NCBI GenBank assembly: GCA_027886185.1
Contig: WOAB01000568.1
Location: 13,276,501-13,340,500 of the forward strand
DNA length: 64,000 bases
Source of the DNA: Rheum nobile
Taxonomy: Eukaryota; Streptophyta; Magnoliopsida; Caryophyllales; Polygonaceae
Direction of reading: 5' to 3'
Every line of letters starts with the position of its first letter. Position 1 is the first letter of the stretch. Below, in pieces: positions 33,315-44,680 of the stretch. The position numbers and the translations under genes were made by a program. Below the pieces are notes generated by a model. That model did no database searches and had not been told where the DNA came from. It saw nothing but the letters and a program-made list of their open reading frames with translations.

Positions 33315-33341
33315 ATGACAACCTTTAGAGAACAGAGGGAG
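33315..33341 (-). repeat. Right terminal inverted repeat of the mariner-like element
   Basis: In reverse it reads CTCCCTCTGTTCTCTAAAGG then TTGTCAT, followed on the plus strand by TA at 33342-33343. A second GGGAGTA-type edge at about 33205-33212 inside the element may be a nested Stowaway end. Confidence 0.85.
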
Positions 33342-33563
33342 TAGTAATTAGCACACTCCCCGTACCTTCTACGGGTAACTTAATCTTATAAAACCTAAGT
33401 GATATTGTTTAAGAATTATATGAATAGAAGATTGAAATAACAATACGTTCAAAATTTTATTGTTAATTATATAACTTGTATAAATATATTATATTTTATT
33501 CATACCTATTATCGTACAGTTATCCTTTTTATTTTTAATCATGCAATTATTGTCATACACGAG

Positions 33564-34476
33564 TGTAATCACAAATTCTCTATCCACCTCGATTGCTCGG
33601 AAATAAGGTAAAGCGATTAAGGACGAAAAACTAAAAAAACGAAAGATAGCAAAGAGGACACGAGAGTTGTCAACGTAGTTCGGACAAAGTCCTACGCTTG
33701 CGGAGCCTCAAGAGGGGAGACTCAACCAAATCCACTAAGCAACAAAGGCTAGAAGTCAGTTCGAGTTACATGCAAGCACACAAGCGGCAAAGACAAGAAC
33801 AGAGAAGAAACAAAGGCACAAAGCAAAACAGAAAACAAGATGAGAAAGAGAAGAAGAGTCCCCAGTGGGACACCGCAAGGCTTTCAGAAAAAGCCTTGCA
33901 CCAAGGGCCTCCAACGAGCTCCACATGATCCTCTCAGTATCTCAAGCCCCTCTGTCTTTTTCTTTCTCTTGTGGTCTCAAGCTTTCAGATGAGACTCCAT
34001 GGAAACCACAGAGAGCTCGAAGCTCTGGGAGGAGCAAAGCTCTCAAGGATTCCAATCGTCACACAGAGAATATGCCAAAGAGTGACGGCTACAGTGGCTC
34101 TGAGAGGGTTTAAATACTCAACCCCTAAATTGCCAAAACGTCGTCATCTTCTTAGTCGGTGAAAGAGAGCTCCATATAAGTGCCAAACGCAGCGTTTCAC
34201 TTAAGGAGACAACTGGCCCAGAAACAGAAGAGGCCCAAGCACACCACAAAGAACAGGCCCAACAAGCATCAGAACACAACACCGACAAGCAAATGAGCCC
34301 ATATGAGTTCCTTAGCCACAACATGGCTAAGTCACAATGGACCCACATGGTCAATGTCGTCTCAGTCCTGCTCGAGCCATGTTCCCCTAGTCCTAGTCTC
34401 TACCTAGCCTATGTGCTTGCATTTACATAACAGAACTTAAAGCTAATTATTACAACATAGGATTAATGACATAACA
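33564..34476 (-). repeat. 3' LTR of the full-length copia element
   Basis: 913 bp, with edges TGTAATCACA and ATGACATAACA (TGTTATGTCAT...TGATTACA in element orientation). It differs from the other LTR by scattered substitutions and 1-bp indels. Open frames on the plus strand here (33698-34162) are shared by both LTRs and are not convincing genes. Confidence 0.92.
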
Positions 34477-34492
34477 AATGCCCTCCTAATCC
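34477..34492 (-). other. Polypurine tract of the copia element
   Basis: On the minus strand GGATTAGGAGGGCATT lies directly before the LTR start TGTTATG. This is the expected primer site for plus-strand synthesis. The decayed copia element has the similar GGATTAGAAGGGCATT. Confidence 0.7.
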
Positions 34493-34581
34493 TTGTGTTG
34501 AAATGTCTGCCAGTGTCACCAGTAGTGGAAAGGTTACATCATCGTCTCCTGTCCATCGTCGGCCACTCTGTCCCTCAGGGC

Positions 34582-36807
34582 TCAGGTAGCATCCCAAATG
34601 TTCAAGAAATTCCTGTAAAATGAGAACTTGTCAGCAGTGACAATCTTTGTACCAAAGTCAGCGAGATTAAAGTCCCCCTTAACTTTCTTCACCTCCAAAA
34701 CCTTTTCTTCCACCTTATTTCTAATAAAGCGGTGTCTCACATCTATATGTTTAGACCTTTCATGATATACAAGATCTTTGCATAAATACAGAGCACTTTG
34801 ACTATCCATATGCAAAACATGCATAAATGGGACAGTTTGGATCTCACCAAGAATATCAGTCAACCAAATGGCTTCTTTTACTGCTTTAGTGGCAGCAATG
34901 TATTCTGCCTCAGTAGAAGACAAAGCAACAACAGATTGTTGCTGTGACTTCCAGGAAATACAATTGCCAGCCTAAGTGTAATAGTAAGCAGTAGTTGATT
35001 TCCTATTATCTTTATTGCTAGCATAATCAGAATCAACATACCCATGCAATTCAGTTCTTAATCCATGTTCAGAATAGACCAGACAGAGATCCTTAGTGCC
35101 ACATAAGTATCTAAGCAAGTATTTCATAGCAAACCAATGAACATCACCAGGATTAGACATGAATCTACTCAGAACACTAATAGTAAAAGCCAAGTCAGGT
35201 CGAGTGCAAAGCATAACATAGCATACATAACAGATCCAACAGCCACATCATAAGGAACTTGGGACATTTTAGCTATCTCATCGGGTTTGGTGGGACAGTG
35301 CTTCTTAGTGAGCTCAAGATGCCCTCCTAAGGGTATAGATGTAGGTTTAGAGTCTAGCATTTTAAACCTATCCAAGATTTTCAGAACATAATCACATTGA
35401 GACAACCACATTTTCTTTTGTTTTCTATCTCTAGTGATTTTAATTCCTAGAATCTTTTGAGCAACACCCAGATCTTTCATATCAAAATGCAATTTCAAGT
35501 CTCTTTTCACACCAGAAATGATCACCTTGGAATTGCACATTAACAAAATATCATCCACATACAGAAGCACAAACAAAGGAGAACTGCTTTTCATGCCTTT
35601 AAAGTTTAAGCAAGTGTCATAACTGCTTCTAGTAAAGCCAAGGTTTCTCATGCATGAATCAAATTTTATGTTCCACTGCCTTGGGGATTGCTTTAAACCA
35701 TAGATAGACTTGTTAAGTAAACACACATGTTCATTTTTAGTCTCATCAGTAAAACCCTTAGGTTGTTTCATATATATAGTTTCATTCAAGTCACCATGCA
35801 AGAAAGCAGTCTTAACATCCATTTGTTCAAGTTCCCAGTCAAACACATCAGTCATAGCCAAGAGAAGTCAAAGTTTTATACTTAACAACAGGGGCAAATA
35901 TATCATTATAGTCAAGCCCTTCCTTTTGAGAGAACCCCTTAGCTACAAGTCTAGCCTTGTATCTAGGAGGATCCTTAGGATGAGCACCATCTTTAACTTT
36001 GTAGATCCATTTACAGTCAATGATCCTAGCATTTTTAGGTTTAGGAACTAACACCCAAGTTTTGTTCACTATCATAGACTGAATTTCATCCATCATAGCA
36101 TTCATCCAGTTTTTAGCATGCACACATTTTATAGCAGCTTCAAATGTCTCAGGGGTGAAAGGACTCACAACAGTTTCAGAAGCAAAGAAAGCAAATTCAA
36201 TCACATTCAGATCAGCATGCTCAACAAGTAAATTACTCATAAATCTTCTATTAGGAATCACAGTCCTAGGAGTCCTATCTCTAGTCAGTTGGTAATCATT
36301 TAATCCAGGCAATTCATTCACAGCTTGAGAAGAAGATTCACCAACTTCATGGACAGAAATAGGATTACTTACTACTTCCCCACCTAATTGGTGAGGAGGC
36401 TGATCTGTACTCTGATCTCCATGGATCAACTCATCTTCATGACCTGATTCTAGGTCATTCTTAGTGTTGGCATCATCATTTGATGTCTCAGTGAAACAAC
36501 TTTGACCACTGTCAAATTCATTTTCACCCTCTAGTCTAGCTTCATGTGGCAAATAGAACCTTGTTTGCTGCTCCCAGGTACATGCATTCTCAGTTGAACT
36601 ATTAGTCCTTTTCAATTTAAAATGAAATTCAGACTCATTAAAGGTCACACTTCTCGAAGTTATCACTTTGTAACCATGAGGTTGTATAAGCAACAACTTG
36701 TAACATTTAACACCTTCAGGGTAACCCAACATAACACATTTTAAAGCTCTAGGTTGCAACTTTCCTTGTGATATCTGAGAGTAAGCAGTGCAACCAAAAG
36801 GCTTCAA
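34582..36807 (-). pseudogene. Copia reverse transcriptase and RNase H
   Basis: From 36807 the minus strand reads KPFGCTAYSQISQGKLQPRA (integrase C-terminus), a Ser/Glu-rich spacer, then RT: CKWIYKVKDGAHPKDPPRYK, KARLVAKGFSQKEGLDYND, DVKTAFLHGDLNETIYMKQP and the active site LLYVDDILLMC near 35555. The connection TRPDLAFTISVLSRFMSNPG follows, then RNase H with VDSDYASNKDNRKSTTAYYY, SSTEAEYIAATKAVKEAIWL and RHRFIRNKVEE, ending at 34582. Frame changes near 35855 and 35215 and a stop near 34972 break it. The domains are otherwise complete. Confidence 0.9.
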
Positions 36808-37186
36808 ATGTTCTGTTTATGAGATAGCAGGCAGTAGTAAATGCCTCTCCCCACAAAGAAGGTTTCATACCAGCACTTATGAGTAGACACCTTGCTTTTT
36901 CAAGCAAGGTTCTATTCATTCTTTCAGTAGTGCCATTCTGCTGAGGAGTGCCAAGTACTGTGAGGTGTCTCTTGACCCCAGACTCTTTGCAAAGAATTAA
37001 AAGAAGCATTACAAAATTCTAAGCCATTATCTGTTTTAAGACACTTAAGTTTCTGGTTTGACTCATTTTCAACAACAGCTTTCCAGTTTTAGAAAGTTTC
37101 AAAGGCCTCATCTTTAGTTTTTAACAAGTACACCCACAGTTTTCTGGAAAAATGATCTATAAAGGATATGAAGTATCTTCTACCCC
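36749..37186 (-). pseudogene. Copia integrase core, interrupted
   Basis: The minus strand holds DLWGPSQVDTIGGRRYFISF near 37200-37160, a stop-containing stretch with KCLKTDNGLEFCNAS (about 37040), and TPQQNGTTERMNRTLLEKAR with GMKPSLWGEAF (about 36940-36850). These cover the D,D,E integrase core. At least two frame changes and an apparent small deletion near 36815 disrupt it. Confidence 0.8.
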
Positions 37187-37963
37187 CTATAGTATCAACC
37201 TGAGAAGGTCCCCACAGATCAGAATGCACATAATCAAGGGGTTTTTCAGCACATATGTTGACTTGTTAAAGCTATAATTATCCTTTTTACCAAAAACACA
37301 ATTTTTACAGAAGCTTAAGTCAACAAGTTTCTTAGCAAGTATACCAGTATTATACAGATGAAGCATGCCATTCATACCAATGTGACCTAATCTTTTATGC
37401 CAGAGCTTTGACTGTTCGGAACTCATACTAATACTCGGTTTTGAGAAATTAAGTTCAGGAGAAACTATAACATGGTATAGTCCTCCCTTCTTAACACTCT
37501 TGATAAGAGCGGAGCCATTTCTTATGAGCACTCTTATGCCATTGTGAGTATTAATACTACATCCTAAATCATCAAAGACAGACTGTGACATCAGGTTCCT
37601 TCTCAGGTCAGGAACCCACCTAACCTTTTGAAGGAGCCTGACTTTACCATCAAACATCCTAAGTGGCACATTACCTATACCCTTGATAGGCAGTGAAGTG
37701 TGGTCACCCAACAACACTTCACCTCCATCACACTCATGCAAGGATTCAAACAAGGACTTATCAAAAGTAGCATGCAAAGTACATCCAGAATCCAGAATCC
37801 AATCATGAGTCACAACAGACAGAGAAGCACACATAAGGAGTTCATAAGGATAATCATCATGAGTTTCACACAAAGCAGCAGATTCATTGGTCTTTTTATC
37901 CTTTTCATCTTTAGATTTCTTCAAAAAATGATAAAATGTCCAGATTTGCCACAGTAGAAACAC
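37187..37963 (-). pseudogene. Copia protease and gag-pre-integrase region
   Basis: The frame contains an aspartic protease site (WILDSGCTLHATFDKSLFES), flap-like LLGDHTSLPIKGIGNVPL, RWVPDLRRNLMSQSVFDDLG, and the HHCC zinc-binding motif of the integrase N-terminus (LWHKRLGHIGMNGMLHLYN, later CKNCVFGK). It overlaps the end of the gag frame by about 40 bases in another frame, which may be a mutation or a -1/+1 translational step. The frame is lost after 37187. Confidence 0.88.
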
Positions 37964-38676
37964 TTCTTGTTATCCTTTTTATCATTATCATGCTTGTCAT
38001 TTTTCTTGAACTCTTTCTTAGAAAAAGACTTGTTGTTGTTGTTGTTGTTCTTAGTCTTTCCTTTAGCCATTAAGACCTCAGTCTTAGAGTCAGTTTTCTT
38101 GTCAGTTTTAGACTTAAACACTTTCATGATTTCATTCTTCTCTAATATAGCTTCAATTATCTTTTCCTTAGTCAATTTTTCAGAGCTATATTGAATAACA
38201 TCTTTGAAAGTATCAAACAGAGAGGGCAAGGAACTTAACAACAACACAACTTGGTGGGTGTCTTTAATTTTGTCATCACATCTTTCAAGTTCCCGAGTCA
38301 TCCTCAAGAACTTGTCCAAGTTTTCATTTAGAGACAGGTTAACATCCATTTTGAAAGTAAACAGCCGACACAACAAGGAAATTCTACTAGGCAAAGACTT
38401 AGTCAAGTAAAGATCCTCTAATACTTTCCAGAGAGATTTAGTGTCAGAAAAACTTACAACCTGACGAGCCACGTCATCAGTTAACCTTATCATTATCTCT
38501 GAATGAGCTTGTTCATCCATTTCAGCCTTAGCTTCCTCAGTGATGTCAGCAGGCAAAGTGCCCTTCACTTCTTTCCAACAATTTTCTTTAATCAGAACTA
38601 CTTTCATCTTGACTTGCCACATGGCAAAGTCAGAAGTTCCATAAAAGGGTTTAACCCTTACAGAGTTCTCTGCCAT
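37921..38676 (-). CDS. Copia gag
   Basis: Capsid-like gag protein of the retrotransposon. I place the start at the ATG at 38676 (MAENSVRVKPFYGTSDFAMW) rather than the upstream one, because this is the usual copia gag N-terminus. Next come a UBN2-type region (RISLLCRLFTFKMDVNLS; ELERCDDKIKDTHQVVLLLS), an Asn/Lys-rich linker and a CCHC knuckle (CFYCGKSGHF) near 37935. The frame is open over 252 codons and leads into the protease frame with a one-base shift. The protein packages element RNA in cytoplasmic particles (family knowledge). Confidence 0.85.
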   Translation of the reverse strand: MAENSVRVKPFYGTSDFAMWQVKMKVVLIKENCWKEVKGTLPADITEEAKAEMDEQAHSEIMIRLTDDVARQVVSFSDTKSLWKVLEDLYLTKSLPSRISLLCRLFTFKMDVNLSLNENLDKFLRMTRELERCDDKIKDTHQVVLLLSSLPSLFDTFKDVIQYSSEKLTKEKIIEAILEKNEIMKVFKSKTDKKTDSKTEVLMAKGKTKNNNNNNKSFSKKEFKKNDKHDNDKKDNKKCFYCGKSGHFIIF

Positions 38677-39200
38677 CACAACACACAAGTAGTGAATAGA
38701 ATAGAAGAAATGACAATAAAGAGATAAGGAAGACTGAAATGAGAGACACACAAGGAGTCAATACTCTCAGAATATCTCAAGTTCTCAAGATAAAGCTTAC
38801 ACCTCTACAGAGTGTTATTCCTTTATCAAAATAAAAGAAAAACACAGAGGGCTTCGTCCAAGAAGAGCTAGAGACACAGAGCATGAATCAACAAGGATTT
38901 ACAGCACAGGGAGAGTCTGTAGAACCCCAAGAGTTTTCGTGCCACTCAAGCACTTTACACTTCTGAGCAAGAGCAGAGAGAATAAAGTGACAGACAACAG
39001 AAGAAAGGATAAATTTCTTTCTTTCCAGATCTAGAAACTGTTACAACCGCCTTTAAGTTCCAGGTCCCAAAGGTCACTTAAAAGCAACCTTTTACTGGAA
39101 ATGGCAAAAGACAGGATCTCAGACAAGAAAGAAGAGAAAACACCAAACCCTAAAAACAAGTTTTTGTCACATAAAAACTCAGCGGAAGCCAGATCAAGAG

Positions 39201-39217
39201 CCAATGCTCTGATACCA
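39201..39217 (-). other. Primer-binding site of the copia element
   Basis: On the minus strand TGGTATCAGAGCATTGG lies three bases after the 5' LTR end. TGGTATCAGAGC is complementary to the 3' end of initiator methionine tRNA, the usual copia primer. Confidence 0.88.
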
Positions 39218-39220
39218 ATT

Positions 39221-40135
39221 TGTAATCACAAATTCTATATCCACCTCGATTGCTCGGAAATAAGGTAAAGCGATTAAGGACGAAAAACTCAAAAAACGAA
39301 AGAGAGCAAAGAGGACACGAGAGTTGTTAACGCAGTTCGGACAAAGTCCTATGTCTGCGGAGCCTCAAGAGGGGAGACTCAACCAAATCCACTAAGCAAC
39401 AAAGGCCAGAAGCCAGTTCGAGTTACATGCAAGCACACAAGCGGCAAAAACAAGAACAGAGAAGAAACAAAGGCACAAAGAAAAACAGAAAACAAGACGA
39501 GAAAGAGAAGAAGAGTCCCCAGTGGGACACCGCAAGGCTTTCAGAAAAGCCTTGCACCAAGGGCCTCCAACGAGCTTCACATGATCCTCTCAGTCTCTCA
39601 AGCCCCTCTGTCTTTTTCTTTCTCTTGTGGTCTCAAGCTTTCAGAGGAGACGCAATGGAAACCACAGAGAGCTCGGAGCTCTGGGAGGAGCAAAGCTCTC
39701 AAGGATTCCAACCGCCCCACATAGAATATGCCAGAGAGTGACGGCTATAGTGGCTCTGAGAGGGTTTAAATACTCAAGCCCTAACATGCAAAAACGTCGT
39801 CGTCTTCTTAGTCGGTGAGAGAGAGCTCCAGATAAGTGCCAAACGCAGCGTTTCACTTAAGGAGTCATCTGGCCCAGAAACAGAAGAGGCCTAACAAGCA
39901 CACCACAAAGAACATGCCCAACAAGCATCAGAACACAACACCGGCAAGCACATGAGCCCATTTGAGTTCCTTAGCCAGAACATGGCTAAGTCACAATGGA
40001 CCCACATGGTCAATGTCGTCTCAGTCCTGCTCGAGCCATGTTCCCCTAGTCCTAGTCTCTACCTAGCCTATGTGCTTGCATTTACATAACATGACTTAAA
40101 GCTAATTATTACAACATAGGATTAATGACATAACA
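39221..40135 (-). repeat. 5' LTR of the full-length copia element
   Basis: 915 bp, matching 33564-34476 throughout. In element orientation it would drive transcription toward lower coordinates. Right flank is AAGAG. Confidence 0.92.
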
Positions 40136-41972
40136 AAGAGATATTTTTGCCGAAGTCGTGTATGTATTCCACTACCATTTATCGTGTATTTTCAATAAAC
40201 TATATTATATTAACATATAATATTAAAATTTTGTCAATATTTTAATATAAAAATATAATTCATAATATTAGTTCAATATAAATATGTGTACTTATAATTA
40301 AATTCTAGCTTTAATAGTGATATGTTGAAATGCTATATTAAAAATATTTTAGTTTAATATTAATTATTCAAAAAGATCAAAATATCAATCATATTAGCCC
40401 AAAAATGAAAATAAGAAAAATAGAAACAAATTAATGACTAATTGTAAATCATAATCTAAAAAACATCAAAAATTTTAAAGCAAAAACGTTTGAGATAGTT
40501 AGAATATATCAAAGGTTATTCATGTTTGTTATGATGAGTTTATTTAGATGTATATTTGTATTTAAAGAAAAAAGAAATATTTTGAATTTTGAATTTTTTT
40601 GGAATAATTGAAATATACGTTAATAATTGATATATCGATTTTCTAACCTATGCCCTAAGGGCATATGTTAAGAATTCTCGTTTTAAAAACTATTTCCTAA
40701 AAAGTAATGCTTAAACCCTTTTACAATATATCAAAATCCCTGATACAATTATACCTAACAATATCCTTCTAAAGTTAAATGCTTAACCTACGCCATAATC
40801 ATATATATGTTAGAAAAATATAATTGTATTTAACATGTTTATAAATATTTTATGGTGAAGGTTTTTCCATTAGAGTAGTAACATAGTTAATACTACGACT
40901 TATATCGGAGAGAATAGTGAAATTATGAAAAGATTTGTCATGTTCTTAGAAATAACATTAAATTGTAATGTTCTTAGAAATAAGATTTACTAAAAAAATA
41001 GCGGGATTATGATTAGTATTATTTTAATAACAAATAATTATTAGATTAAATGAGAATTGTTACATTTAACAATAAAAAAACATCACTAATACCGTACATT
41101 AAATTGAAAAGTTTGGTTGGTTAAAATCAAATTTGATAGTCAGGTAAATAAAACATAAATAATGTAAGATATATTATTTAAAATTTAGATACTTGGTTGA
41201 TTAACAACAAACTTTGTTAATTTTTATAATTTGAAACATGAGTAATGTAGGTCTAGAATATTTTTGATGGTTCAAAAATATATCGCTTTAATATAGATAT
41301 ATAGATTTTGTTGATTACTTAATATAATAATAAATTAAATAATTAAATAAAAACATATCAACAATTTTTTTTATAAACACGCTCTTGTAGCTCTAAATGT
41401 GAAAGCTTTAATATATAGTTATAGATACTTTGAATACCAGCCTCTTAATTTTTGTTTAATTAAAAGTAATTGGGCCATAAAGTACATATGTTTGGCAAAA
41501 CACTTTATAAAGTCCTTTATTTATAATTAATGTTATTTGATAAAAAAAAGTACTTTAAACAACTTGGAATATATGTAACATCTTGGATTGTAACTTTTTG
41601 TCGTATTTGAGAATCCTTGATTTAAAAAAGAATTATTTGCTAAAAGATACTTGTCATACCAAACATATAACTTTGAGGTATCGTTTAATTTACGTGATAC
41701 ACCAAAGTTTGATATATTTCATGAGGTAATCCCGAGATTTATATTTATTTTACCAAATATTCAAATCGTTAAATATTAACAGATTCCATTTTAAAAAAAA
41801 GGAAAATCCAAAAAAATACACAAAATCGGAAGAAAAAAAAACGCAGAACTGAGCAAAGGCATCCTCTTGTTTCCGGGAAAAAAAACATGATTCTCCTCTT
41901 CTCCTCCGGTTTGAGCAAGGCACTCTCTTAGTTCGAGCTAAGGCGAGCAAGGCAATGGCTTATCGTTCGAGT
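40136..41972. other. AT-rich region, no gene seen apart from a MITE
   Basis: Strongly AT-rich DNA without supported reading frames. It contains MITE copy 2 at 40643-40813. The minus ORF at 41750-41950 is low complexity. Old unrecognisable repeats are likely. Confidence 0.5.
40643..40813. mobile_element. MITE-like element, copy 2 (171 bp)
   Basis: It starts CTAACCTATGCCCTAAGGGC with ATATGTTAAGAATTCTCG following. The reverse complement of its right end begins CTAACATATATATGATTATG and continues GCGTAGGTTAAG. The ends match copy 1 at 24464-24634 while the AT-rich cores differ. Bases before both copies read GATTTT, which may reflect the target. Confidence 0.55.
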
Positions 41973-43117
41973 TGATGTGCACGGTTGGTGTACAGTCCAT
42001 GCACAGACCGTGCACTACTCTCAGATAATATGCATGGTCTGTTGACAGTTTGTGTACTTCATTGCACGGTATGTTAACAGTCCGTGCATGCATAATATAT
42101 CCCGGATTTCATGGGCTTCGGCCCAATGCTTTTTTAGACACTTTATATACTTTTCTAAGGGACTTTTCATACTTCTTCTCTCATCTTCGACATCGCCGCT
42201 CTAGCCCTAATGTGTTTTGGAGTTTCTTTTGAAGATTTATATAAGGTTAGAGATTGTTTCCTTGGAATTAATGAGGTATTTTCTTCTTCTAATCTAGTTG
42301 AATGATTTTCTTTGTTATTAAGATGTTTTTGATTGTTTCTCCAAACATGTCTGGCTCCATATTTCTAGGGTTGGGGTGATCTCAACAATGTGTAGGTAGA
42401 TTTAGATATGATATTTGCCTGAATTGAACCATGAAACTTTGTTTGATTCAATTCTATACTTCTTAATGCAATTGATGAAAGTTAATTAGCTTTCTATTAG
42501 GTTTGAGACCGACAAGAGCTAACCCTAATAGATAACTTAAATAGGGTTTGAAACTGACAGGAGATTATTCCTATCAGACTACTATGAATTGCACCTAAGT
42601 GTTATTTATAAGACAACACCTTTATTACTCTTGTGGACTACTAAGCTATCATACAAACCCTTGGTTTATCTAGACTTAGCGGAATGCGTCAACGAATGTT
42701 AACTCAATTTATCCCTAGATTCTAAGTGCCCAAGGGCTCTAGATTTGATTAGCTCTATGCGACAATGATTTTTAGTTGGAATTTAGGCACGTCTATTATC
42801 ATCTGAAAGGAGTTAGTAGATACTTTCAATAGTTTATCTTCAGACAAGTTCATGCAATTTTCAGACAAATATCTAGTAAATTTACCAAAGCATTGTTATG
42901 GAGATCCCTAGTCCTAGAATCTTCCCTCCATTGATTTACAATGATATTTGCATACTTTGTTTCTTCCTTAGTTATTAGTTAAACTGATAAATATCTCTTT
43001 TTATGACTTAGCTTACCAGTTGAAGTTATAATCAATACTACATAGTCCTTGTGGGAATGATACTTGAAAAGCTACAGCTGATCCCATATGCTTGTGAGTA
43101 GGTATTTTGTCCTATCA
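41973..43117 (+). repeat. Isolated LTR of a gypsy-type element
   Basis: The inner edge is clear: CCTATCA is followed by AGTTTT and a primer-binding-like site. TGAT...ATCA edges place the start near TGATGTGCACGG at 41973, giving about 1145 bp. A TTTATATAAGG box lies near 42235 and a pyrimidine-rich tract near 42175. Only about 150 bp of internal sequence remain, so the element is truncated. Start position is moderate confidence. Confidence 0.6.
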
Positions 43118-43123
43118 AGTTTT

Positions 43124-43141
43124 TGGCACCGTTTCCGGGGA
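43124..43141 (+). other. Primer-binding site variant
   Basis: TGGCACCGTTTCCGGGGA differs at two positions from TGGCGCCGTTGCCGGGGA at 15560 and 62433. It lies six bases after the LTR end and shows plus orientation of this element. Confidence 0.7.
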
Positions 43142-44259
43142 CTATTGCTAGTATCAGTTGTTTTCCTACAACTGGTTCGACTAAGTCTTTGTTTTATTTT
43201 TGATCTTGTTTTATGTGTCTTTTCTTTCTGATTTTTTCTTCTGATGCGAAGAGTCATGAGTGCTGGTACTTTTATTGTTTTTAAATTTATTTTATATATT
43301 AATGTATTATTATGTCACATAACACTAATTAAAATTTAGTTTCTACTATGAATATAAATTATTAACAAAATATATTGTCTAATAGTATACACAATAGTTA
43401 TAAAAATAGGAAAAATAATTAAATTTAAATTTATATAAAAAAAATATACGTTTACCGGTGCATTCCGGTCCAAGACCAGACCAGACCGAATCATACCGGT
43501 CTGGTCCAGTCTCCGGTCTAAGGATTGTAAAAATTCCGGTCCATCAGACCGGATGCACAACGCTATTTGGTATACATGTTTTATGACAACAATTTTAGAT
43601 GTTTGACAGATTAAGCAACTATTTCACAAACACTTACTTTTTTTTCTCTCTTTCAATAAGTAGACAAGTAGAATATTCAACCAAAAGACAACTGAAATTC
43701 AAATGCCAACGTAACCGTGGCTATCACTTTCTTCCATGTTACTGATATAGACCATCTACAGACTGGTTTCAAGTAAAGCAAGATAACAAATGGCTAGCAA
43801 AGTGCCTTCGATATCAAAATTCTTCCAATGCGAAACCCTAGCCCCTTGTTCTTCATCTTCCGTCGAGGAGAGCAGTAGCAAAAATGAAATTGGAGAAGAA
43901 TCACAGTGAAGACCGGCGGGATTCGTCAAGCAACTCGATCTTGAAGATCGGAAGGCCGTAATTGAAGAAAAAGACCAGCAGAAGCGACTCAAGCTTGAAA
44001 AGAGCGGATTCGTTCAAGCGTAGAAGATGAAAGAACCGGAGAAGAAAGTTTCGAATACCAAAGACTCCCTTATTGATGGAATATAAGGATTTGAAGAAAA
44101 CAAGCAACAGTGCACCGGATGAAGCAATCGAAGAATGGATTTGAGCGTTCCACCAGCATAGGCTTAATCGAAGAAGAAGAAGAAGAAGAAGAGAAGTTAG
44201 GGTTTAGAGATCAAGTATTTTATCGCGTGTACAAGGCAGCAAAGGCATATTCTGAAACT
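43142..44259. other. Mixed remnants: short internal LTR-element piece, CCGGTCTGG palindromes, weak ORFs
   Basis: 43142-43270 continues the truncated LTR element. 43450-43555 has nested inverted copies of ACCGGTCTGGTCC/CCAGACCGAAT-type sequence, like a foldback or hAT-type end (class not established). From 43791 a plus frame MASKVPSISKFFQCETLAPC stops after 39 codons, followed by FVKQLDLEDRKAVIEEKDQQ in another frame. I do not recognise it. No complete gene is supported. Confidence 0.4.
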
Positions 44260-44677
44260 TGCTTTTGAAAAAAAATAACCCGGATGTATAAAAATCGGGA
44301 TCTATATTATTAGCAAACAGAGTAACTATTCCGGATGTACAAAATCCGGGATATATGCTAGTCACACTTTGACAATACGTAAGCAAATAACCCGGGTGTG
44401 GTTCAAATATAAATATATGGGTAATACTATTCAATTACTTTACCTAATATCCCGGATATATCAAGGAAAAAAACGCCCGGGTTATTCTTGAACATGGCTC
44501 AAAGAGCTGTGTACTTAAATAACCCAGGCGTATTACCTTACACCCGGGTTATTTGCTATTGTTATCATAAAATTTAAAAGAAAATTAATTTTTCTATTGT
44601 TCTGACCCCCTATTATACCGGATATAGGATATCCGAGTTATTTTATCACGGGTTAAAATAACATTTTTGTGGTAGTG
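44260..44677. mobile_element. CACTA transposon terminus with subterminal repeats
   Basis: The right edge in reverse reads CACTACCACAAAAATGTT, the classic CACTA-type end. The adjoining 400 bases hold at least eight copies, in both orientations, of AATAACCCGG/CCGGGTTATT variants (for example near 44274, 44390, 44448, 44476, 44518 and 44542), as expected for subterminal transposase-binding repeats. No opposite end or transposase is found to the left, so this is a truncated or deleted element. A 3-bp target duplication cannot be tested. Confidence 0.75.
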
Positions 44678-44680
44678 GCC

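Larger units (their letters stand above)
30238..33341 (-). mobile_element. Mariner-like element (plant MLE, DD39D)
   Basis: A 3.1-kb element bounded by TA dinucleotides. The left end is CTCCCTCCGTTTTCTAAAGG and the right end in reverse is CTCCCTCTGTTCTCTAAAGG, inverted repeats of about 27 bp with few mismatches. CTCCCTCCGT ends and TA duplication are typical of plant mariner and Stowaway elements. It carries a transposase gene on the minus strand with one frameshift, an upstream DLN-rich exon, and an extra plus-strand DLN-rich ORF near its left end. Confidence 0.9.
33564..40135 (-). mobile_element. Full-length Ty1/copia retrotransposon (6.6 kb)
   Basis: Two LTRs (33564-34476 and 39221-40135) enclose, on the minus strand, PBS, gag, protease, gag-pre-integrase, integrase, RT, RNase H and a polypurine tract, the normal copia order. 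Flanks are ACGAG on the left and AAGAG on the right, a target duplication with one mismatch. The LTRs agree at roughly 95% in the stretch compared by eye, pointing to a fairly recent insertion. Several frameshifts make this copy defective. The protease and RNase H motifs suggest a Tork-like lineage, with low certainty. Confidence 0.92.

Noticed and set aside
33698..34162. ORFs in both copia LTRs (also 39427-39818)
   Set aside because: They are LTR sequence without conserved protein features, and indels between the LTRs change them.
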